A DNA stretch of 9,689 nucleotides from Clostridioides sp. (GTDB lineage: Bacteria; Bacillota; Clostridia; Peptostreptococcales; Peptostreptococcaceae), in assembly GCA_031272305.1 (NCBI GenBank), contig JAISUA010000062.1, forward strand, positions 1 to 9,689, written 5' to 3'. Position numbers and translations under genes: made by a program. The notes under the pieces are model-generated. The model searched no databases. It was not told the DNA's origin and was given only the letters and a program-made list of their open reading frames with translations. This document shows, one piece after another, positions 5,588 to 9,689 of the stretch (positions are counted from its first letter, which is position 1; every line of letters begins with the position of its first letter).

Positions 5588-6733
5588 ATGATAAACTTAG
5601 ATGTAGAAATAGATGGAAGTGCTCAAATAAAAATAATCGGTGTTGGCGGCGGTGGAAACAATGCTGTTAATAGAATGATAGATGCGGGATTAAAAGGTGT
5701 AGATTTTATAACAGTAAATACTGATAAACAAGCGTTAGTAACTTCAAAGGCAGAAGATAAATTAGTGATCGGAGAAAAACTTACTAGAGGTCTTGGTGCA
5801 GGTGGAAATCCTGAAGTAGGTCAAAAAGCTGCAGAAGAAAGCAAAGATGAAATCATCAAATGTCTTCAAGGTGCAGATATGGTATTCGTAACAGCAGGAA
5901 TGGGTGGTGGAACTGGAACAGGAGCAGCTCCTGTAGTAGCAGGTATAGCTAAAGATATGGGTATACTTACAGTTGGAGTTGTCACAAAACCATTTATGTT
6001 TGAAGGAAAAATAAGAATGAAAAATGCAGAATTAGGTATCAATCAACTAAAAGAAAAAGTTGATACTCTTATAACTATTCCTAATGATAGACTTCTTCAA
6101 ATAGTTTCAAAAAATACATCTATGCTTGAAGCATTTTCTGTTGCAGACGATGTTCTTAAACAAGGTATACAATCAATATCAGATTTGATTGCTGTTCAAG
6201 GTTTGATCAATCTTGACTTTGCTGATGTTACTACAATTATGAAAGACAAGGGTCTTGCACATATGGGTATAGGTAGTGCTACGGGCGAAAATAGAGCTGT
6301 AGAAGCTGCAAGACAAGCTATTCAGTCTCCACTATTAGAAACTTCAATAAAAGGTGCAAAAGGCGTATTATTGAATGTTACTGGTGGTCCAAATCTTGGC
6401 TTATTTGAAGTCAATGAAGCATCTACTCTTGTAATGGAATCTTGTGATCCAGAAGTAAATGTTATATTTGGAGCTTCAATCAAAGAAGAATTTGGTGATG
6501 AGATCAAAGTTACAGTTATAGCTACAGGATTTGATGGAGTAAAAATAGAAAATAAACCTAAACAAAATCTATTAAGAGAAGAACAAACCAAAAAAGCTGA
6601 TCTAGAACCAACTAGAAGACATATAGAGGATATTGATGATAAAGAGGTTGCAATTTCTTCAGATAATGAAAATGGAAAAGATAAAAAAGATACAGAATTT
6701 ATAATACCAACATTTTTGAGAAGAAATAGATAA
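5588..6733 (+). CDS. ftsZ: cell division GTPase FtsZ
   Basis: FtsZ is the tubulin-like GTPase that forms the Z ring and recruits the divisome, both at mid-cell and at the polar sporulation septum. The 381 residues contain the GTP-binding start IGVGGGGNNAVNRM (from 17), the tubulin signature GGGTGTG (106-112), and the T7 synergy loop NLDFADV (208-214). A charged linker of about 45 residues leads to the C-terminal peptide FIIPTFLRRNR, which binds membrane tethers and partners. The ATG start has a very strong AAGGGGG (5574-5580) with a 7-nt spacer. The gene has its own promoters and a strong terminator, so it is probably a single-gene unit. The FtsZ C-terminal motif is intact although ftsA is not next to it, so the tether is presumably FtsA elsewhere or SepF. 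Confidence 0.98.
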   Translation: MINLDVEIDGSAQIKIIGVGGGGNNAVNRMIDAGLKGVDFITVNTDKQALVTSKAEDKLVIGEKLTRGLGAGGNPEVGQKAAEESKDEIIKCLQGADMVFVTAGMGGGTGTGAAPVVAGIAKDMGILTVGVVTKPFMFEGKIRMKNAELGINQLKEKVDTLITIPNDRLLQIVSKNTSMLEAFSVADDVLKQGIQSISDLIAVQGLINLDFADVTTIMKDKGLAHMGIGSATGENRAVEAARQAIQSPLLETSIKGAKGVLLNVTGGPNLGLFEVNEASTLVMESCDPEVNVIFGASIKEEFGDEIKVTVIATGFDGVKIENKPKQNLLREEQTKKADLEPTRRHIEDIDDKEVAISSDNENGKDKKDTEFIIPTFLRRNR

Positions 6734-6769
6734 TAATTTTACAAAAAATATTTTAAGTTAACGTTCAAA

Positions 6770-6776
6770 TTCGACA
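6770..6776 (-). promoter_or_regulatory. 0A-box-like heptamer after ftsZ
   Basis: TTCGACA is the exact reverse complement of the Spo0A box TGTCGAA. It overlaps the foot of the ftsZ terminator and lies about 150 bp before the expected spoIIGA start site, so a role in spoIIGA control is uncertain. Confidence 0.3.
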
Positions 6777-6836
6777 TAGTAATTAATTAAACTAATGAGT
6801 ATATTCACATAGTTTAATTAGTTACTATGTTTTTTT
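6774..6836 (+). terminator. Rho-independent terminator after ftsZ
   Basis: The arm at 6774-6794 pairs with 6810-6830 over 21 positions with a single G:U pair, around a 15-base loop. Seven T follow (6830-6836). It separates ftsZ from the spoIIGA operon. Confidence 0.92.
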
Positions 6837-6872
6837 GTTTTCATGTCATTTAAAGAAGAAAAATTATTTAGA

Positions 6873-6879
6873 TTCGACT
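6873..6879 (-). promoter_or_regulatory. Spo0A-box-like site at the spoIIGA promoter
   Basis: TTCGACT matches six of seven bases of TTCGACA (reverse of TGTCGAA). Its centre lies about 50 bp before the expected start and just upstream of the -35, where Spo0A~P acts at Bacillus subtilis spoIIG. Confidence 0.45.
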
Positions 6880-6886
6880 TTTAAAA

Positions 6887-6919
6887 TTGACATATTATTT
6901 TTCCTTACTGACTTATAAT
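6887..6919 (+). promoter_or_regulatory. spoIIG-type promoter with wide 21-bp spacer
   Basis: TTGACA (6887-6892) and TATAAT (6914-6919) are perfect sigma-A boxes, but 21 bp lie between them instead of 17. The Bacillus subtilis spoIIG promoter has a similar 22-bp spacer and needs Spo0A~P to work. A hairpin TTCTTAT/ATAAGAA (6921-6927 with 6933-6939) would lie at the very 5' end of the transcript. Confidence 0.7.
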
Positions 6920-6951
6920 ATTCTTATGAGTTATAAGAAGATAGAGTCTTT

Positions 6952-6959
6952 GGGGGTGG
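6952..6959 (+). promoter_or_regulatory. ribosome binding site that decides the spoIIGA start
   Basis: GGGGGTGG is the only strong Shine-Dalgarno here. It lies 28 nt before the GTG at 6988, too far for use, but the GGGGG core is 7 nt before ATT at 6964, which is in the spoIIGA frame. No ATG, GTG or TTG lies in frame between them. Confidence 0.6.
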
Positions 6960-6963
6960 TTAT

Positions 6964-7809
6964 ATTTATTTTGAATATTATTTTTTAGTGAATGCAGTCT
7001 TAAATTATGTGATGATAGATACTACGTCATCTCTCACAAGGAAATACAATAAGTTGAATAGAAAAATATTGGGTTCTTTGGTTGGAACAATATATTCTAT
7101 TCTATATTTATTTTCTAAATTTAGTTTCTTGTTTTATATTCCTATAAAAATTATATGTATGAGTTTCATAGTTTATATTTCATTTATACATAAATCAGTA
7201 AAAGATTATATTCAAACTTCGCTAGTTTTTTACGCAGTAAATATTTTTTTAGCTGGAAACGCATATTTTATAATATATTTTACAGGAATGAGTTATATTA
7301 AGGTGTCTTTTATCGTAGTTTGTGCTTATATTAGTATTTTTTTAGTAAAATTAATATTTTCAGACGTAAAAAAACTGAATTATATTAAAGAAATTACAAA
7401 AGATATAAAAATAGTCATAAATTCAGAAGAAATAAATTGCAAAGCAATAATGGATAGTGGAAATCTACTTGTAGATCCAATTAGTAAAGGTGAAGTAATT
7501 ATGGTTGATTTAGAAAAAGTAGAATCAATTTTAAACATAAAGGAAAATATAATAAAAAAAGTAGATATTTTAGAAAGGCCAGAAGAGATTATGGATAAAC
7601 TTGATTCGAAACTTTTGAAACGAATAAGGTTGATTCCTTATAGGCACGCAATTGATTGTAATTCAAAACTAATATTAGGACTTAGAAGCGATTATATAGA
7701 GATTGATGGAGATAAAATAGCTGGAGCAATAATAGGAGTAGCAGATTTAAAAAATGACGATTACAATGCAATTATAAATCCTAATATGTTAGCAAAATCA
7801 TATAACTAA
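6964..7809 (+). CDS. spoIIGA: sporulation sigma-E factor-processing peptidase SpoIIGA, likely ATT start
   Basis: SpoIIGA is a membrane aspartic protease at the polar septum that cleaves the pro-sequence from pro-sigma-E in the mother cell, on a signal from the forespore. From ATT at 6964 it has 281 residues. About five hydrophobic segments fill the N-terminal half. The C-terminal protease domain carries the active-site motif DSGN at 164-167 within AIMDSGNLLVDP, and later RLIPYRHA and AIINPNML. Starting at GTG 6988 (273 residues) would drop IYFEYYFL, which aligns with the conserved N-terminus IYLDVIWLL of Bacillus subtilis SpoIIGA and is part of the first membrane segment. The frame is open back to 6937. 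The gene precedes its substrate sigE, as in other spore formers. Its last codons are duplicated 46 bp downstream. Function is confident; the start codon is inference. Confidence 0.9.
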   Translation: MYFEYYFLVNAVLNYVMIDTTSSLTRKYNKLNRKILGSLVGTIYSILYLFSKFSFLFYIPIKIICMSFIVYISFIHKSVKDYIQTSLVFYAVNIFLAGNAYFIIYFTGMSYIKVSFIVVCAYISIFLVKLIFSDVKKLNYIKEITKDIKIVINSEEINCKAIMDSGNLLVDPISKGEVIMVDLEKVESILNIKENIIKKVDILERPEEIMDKLDSKLLKRIRLIPYRHAIDCNSKLILGLRSDYIEIDGDKIAGAIIGVADLKNDDYNAIINPNMLAKSYN

Positions 7810-7867
7810 CACGTCAGATAATATAAAGCAATAATTATTGAAATCATATAACTAACACATCAGATAA
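7795..7867. repeat. 27-bp direct repeat spanning the spoIIGA stop codon
   Basis: Bases 7795-7821, containing the final codons and the TAA of spoIIGA, recur at 7841-7867 with one change (G at 7813, A at 7859). The period is 46 bp. The 19-bp spacer ends in the perfect palindrome CAATAATTATTG (7829-7840), directly next to the second copy. Confidence 0.9.
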
Positions 7868-7926
7868 GCAAAATAAACATATTACTAAAAGTTTTAAATA
7901 AAAAATTATTACAGGGGGATTTTCAT

Positions 7927-8649
7927 ATGAAAATAACATTTAATAAATTAAAGAACCTTATACTTAAATTAGGTATAAAACTTGATATTATCAAACCTGG
8001 TGCGATTTTATACATGGGTGGAAATAATATTTTGCCTCCACCTCTTACAACGGAGGAAGAAGCAGAACTTATGCTTAGGTTTGAAGAGGATGACAGCATC
8101 AAGTCGATACTCATAGAAAGAAATCTTCGATTAGTTGTATACATTTCTAGAAAATTTGAGAATACAGGAATAGATATTGAAGACTTGATATCAATAGGAA
8201 CTATTGGACTAATAAAAGCAGTGAATACATTTAAAACAAATAAAAATATCAAGCTAGCAACATATGCTTCAAGATGTATAGAAAATGAAATTTTGATGTA
8301 TCTTAGAAAAAATAACAAGAAAAAATCAGAAGTATCATTTGACGAACCTCTAAATGTAGATGTAGATGGAAATGAACTTCTACTTTCAGACGTTCTTGGA
8401 ACTGAAAACGATGAAATTTACAAAATAATAGAGGAAGAAATAGATAGAGATCTATTGGCACTAGCTTTGGATAAATTAAATGGAAGAGAAAAAGAGATAA
8501 TACAGCTTAGATTTGGCCTTACAAATAAAGGAAATGAAAAAACTCAGAAAGAAGTTGCAAATATGCTTGGAATATCTCAGTCTTACATTTCTAGATTAGA
8601 AAAGAAAATAATATGTAGATTGAAAAAAGAAATGAAGAAATATGTGTAA
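7927..8649 (+). CDS. sigE: RNA polymerase sporulation sigma factor E precursor (pro-sigma-E)
   Basis: Sigma-E directs early mother-cell transcription after polar septation. The 240 residues match the family closely. An amphipathic, basic pro-sequence of about 28 residues (MKITFNKLKNLILKLG...) tethers the precursor to the membrane. By comparison with Bacillus subtilis, SpoIIGA should cut just before YMGG (29-32). Region 2 shows NLRLVVYISRKFENTGIDIEDLISIGTIGLIKAV and ATYASRCIENEILMYLR. The segment SEVSFDEPLNVDVDGNELLLSDVLGT is typical of sigma-E, and region 4.2 ends with the helix-turn-helix KTQKEVANMLGISQSYISRLEKK. The ATG has AGGGGGA (7912-7918) with an 8-nt spacer. It follows spoIIGA by 117 bp, with no terminator seen, so both are likely cotranscribed from the spoIIG promoter. 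Precursor form, protease and order all agree. Confidence 0.97.
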   Translation: MKITFNKLKNLILKLGIKLDIIKPGAILYMGGNNILPPPLTTEEEAELMLRFEEDDSIKSILIERNLRLVVYISRKFENTGIDIEDLISIGTIGLIKAVNTFKTNKNIKLATYASRCIENEILMYLRKNNKKKSEVSFDEPLNVDVDGNELLLSDVLGTENDEIYKIIEEEIDRDLLALALDKLNGREKEIIQLRFGLTNKGNEKTQKEVANMLGISQSYISRLEKKIICRLKKEMKKYV

Positions 8650-8677
8650 AATAGAATAAAAGTTTAAAGCGTGCATT

Positions 8678-8684
8678 TTCGACA
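8678..8684 (-). promoter_or_regulatory. 0A-box-like heptamer after sigE
   Basis: TTCGACA, within TTTTCGACAA, exactly matches the reverse complement of the Spo0A box. It sits 29 bp after the sigE stop. A perfect 7-mer can occur by chance, and no sigma-A promoter is placed to use it. Confidence 0.25.
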
Positions 8685-8726
8685 ATTAAATAAAAAATAT
8701 ATTTTAAATTAAAATCCTATTTTAAA

Positions 8727-8755
8727 GTATAAAAATAAAAATACTGCTAATAATT
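8727..8755 (+). promoter_or_regulatory. candidate sigma-F/sigma-G promoter for sigG
   Basis: GTATA (8727-8731), a 14-bp spacer, and GCTAATAATT (8746-8755) match the sigma-F pattern (GTATA; GGnnAnAnT) at most positions. sigG of Bacillus subtilis is transcribed by sigma-F in the forespore, so the place fits. The AT-rich background makes chance matches likely. Confidence 0.35.
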
Positions 8756-8762
8756 TCAATAT

Positions 8763-8875
8763 AAGGCTTTATTGAATTTCAAAAGATATTAAATCAGTTG
8801 AATTAAATTTTAAAAGAGTAATAGTTTTTGAGCCTTAATAATAAAAGTCTTGATATAAAAGCAGAATATGCTTTT
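8763..8875 (+). other. structured leader element C upstream of sigG
   Basis: AAGGCTTTAT (8763-8772) can pair with ATAAAAGTCTT (8841-8851), with one G:U and one bulge. AAGGCT can instead pair perfectly with AGCCTT (8831-8836). A 7-bp hairpin follows, AAAAGCA (8857-8863) with TGCTTTT (8869-8875), directly before the sigG ribosome binding site. AAGTCTTGATAT (8845-8856) is identical to bases 5449-5460 of element B. Confidence 0.5.
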
Positions 8876-8892
8876 AAGAAAGGATTGTAGGA

Positions 8893-9666
8893 ATGAAAAT
8901 AAATAAAGTCGAAATATGTGGAGTGAAAACGTCAGAACTTCCCGTTTTAAAAAGTTCTGAAATGACAGAGATGCTTGTGAAGATAAAGGGCGGAGATGAA
9001 GAAGCGAGAAGATTTTTTATAAAAGCTAACCTAAGATTGGTGTTAAGCGTTATAAAAAAGTTTAAAAATAGAGGAGAAAATGCAGATGACTTATTTCAAA
9101 TAGGATGTATAGGCCTTATAAAATCTATTGATAATTTTGATCTAAGTCAGAATGTAAAATTCTCAACATATGCTGTTCCAATGATAATAGGAGAGATAAG
9201 AAGGTATCTAAGAGATAACAACTCTATAAGAGTAAGTAGATCATTGAAGGATATAGCATATAAAGCGTTGCAAGCAAGAGAAAGATTGATAAATAAAAAC
9301 TTAAAAGAACCAACAATATCAGAAATAGCTAAAGAGATAGAAATGGAAGTAGAAGTAGTTACAACAGCCTTAGATGCGATTCAAGATCCGATTTCTCTAT
9401 TTGATCCAATATATCAAGATAATGGAGATACAATTTATATAGTAGATCAAGTAATGGATAAAAAAGATAATGATAAGACTTGGGTACAAGAAATAGCTTT
9501 AAAGGAAGCTATAAAAAAATTAAATAATAGAGAAAAGATGGTTCTAGATATGAGATTTTTCAAAGGAAGAACTCAGATAGAAGTGGCAGATGAGATAGGA
9601 ATATCTCAAGCACAGGTTTCTAGAATTGAGAAAAATGCTTTGAAGAATATGAGAAAATATATTTGA
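8893..9666 (+). CDS. sigG: RNA polymerase sporulation sigma factor G
   Basis: Sigma-G directs late forespore transcription after engulfment. The 257 residues carry the sigma-G N-terminal signature KVEICGVKTSELPVLK, region 2 with NLRLVLSVIKKFKNRGENADDLFQIGCIGLIKSIDNFDLSQNVKFSTYAVPMIIGEIRRYLRD, then IRVSRSLKDIAYKALQARERL. DAIQDPISLFDPIYQD follows, and the C-terminal helix-turn-helix is GRTQIEVADEIGISQAQVSRIEK. There is no pro-sequence, as expected. The ATG has AAAGGA (8879-8884) with an 8-nt spacer. The order spoIIGA-sigE-sigG is the standard one in spore formers. The 243-bp gap after sigE with a sigma-F-like promoter and a hairpin leader suggests separate forespore control, perhaps with readthrough from sigE. 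Lys44 stands where Bacillus subtilis sigma-G has Asn45, the anti-sigma factor Gin contact residue. Confidence 0.97.
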   Translation: MKINKVEICGVKTSELPVLKSSEMTEMLVKIKGGDEEARRFFIKANLRLVLSVIKKFKNRGENADDLFQIGCIGLIKSIDNFDLSQNVKFSTYAVPMIIGEIRRYLRDNNSIRVSRSLKDIAYKALQARERLINKNLKEPTISEIAKEIEMEVEVVTTALDAIQDPISLFDPIYQDNGDTIYIVDQVMDKKDNDKTWVQEIALKEAIKKLNNREKMVLDMRFFKGRTQIEVADEIGISQAQVSRIEKNALKNMRKYI

Positions 9667-9689
9667 TAGATTGTTTTAAAAATAATGAA

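Noticed and set aside
7923..8318. Minus-strand ORF of 131 codons over sigE
   Set aside because: Its sequence is the antisense of the highly conserved sigE; low-complexity Ser/Ile-rich product without a motif.

Overview
The window is an AT-rich piece of a spore-forming, low-GC Clostridia-type Firmicute chromosome. The reasons are AGA and ATA codon preference, strong purine-rich ribosome binding sites, and a cell-wall/division gene order that runs straight into sporulation genes. All eight recognisable genes are on the + strand: murD (5' end outside the window), an ftsW/spoVE SEDS gene, murG, ftsQ/divIB, ftsZ, spoIIGA, sigE and sigG. I do not name a genus; a Peptostreptococcaceae-like anaerobe would fit.

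Region 1 (1-3700) makes and polymerises peptidoglycan precursors. MurD adds D-Glu, MurG makes lipid II, and the SEDS protein polymerises it. The block ends at a strong terminator after murG. MurG has an unusual Lys-rich tail of about 60 residues. Region 2 (3700-4731) is ftsQ behind a leader of about 270 bases that is rich in inverted repeats. Region 3 (4732-5587) is an 856-bp AT-rich gap between ftsQ and ftsZ. It lacks the ftsA seen there in many Firmicutes, and holds repeats, hairpins, a possible 48-residue ORF and the ftsZ promoters. Region 4 (5588-6836) is ftsZ with its own strong terminator. Region 5 (6870-9666) is the mother-cell/forespore sigma block. spoIIGA (protease) and sigE (pro-sigma-E, its substrate) form an operon behind a promoter with a wide 21-bp spacer and a Spo0A-box-like site, as at Bacillus subtilis spoIIG. 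sigG follows after a 243-bp gap with its own candidate signals.

The most interesting non-coding signals are four. (a) Related hairpin elements sharing the strand ATAAGTCTTGA or AAGTCTTGATAT lie upstream of ftsQ, ftsZ and sigG, all in the same orientation. (b) Short direct duplications span the stop codons of ftsQ and of spoIIGA, each with a hairpin or palindrome between the copies. (c) spoIIGA seems to start at a non-standard ATT codon. (d) Mutually exclusive pairings are possible in the ftsQ leader. All of these were read by eye, with no database search or folding software.
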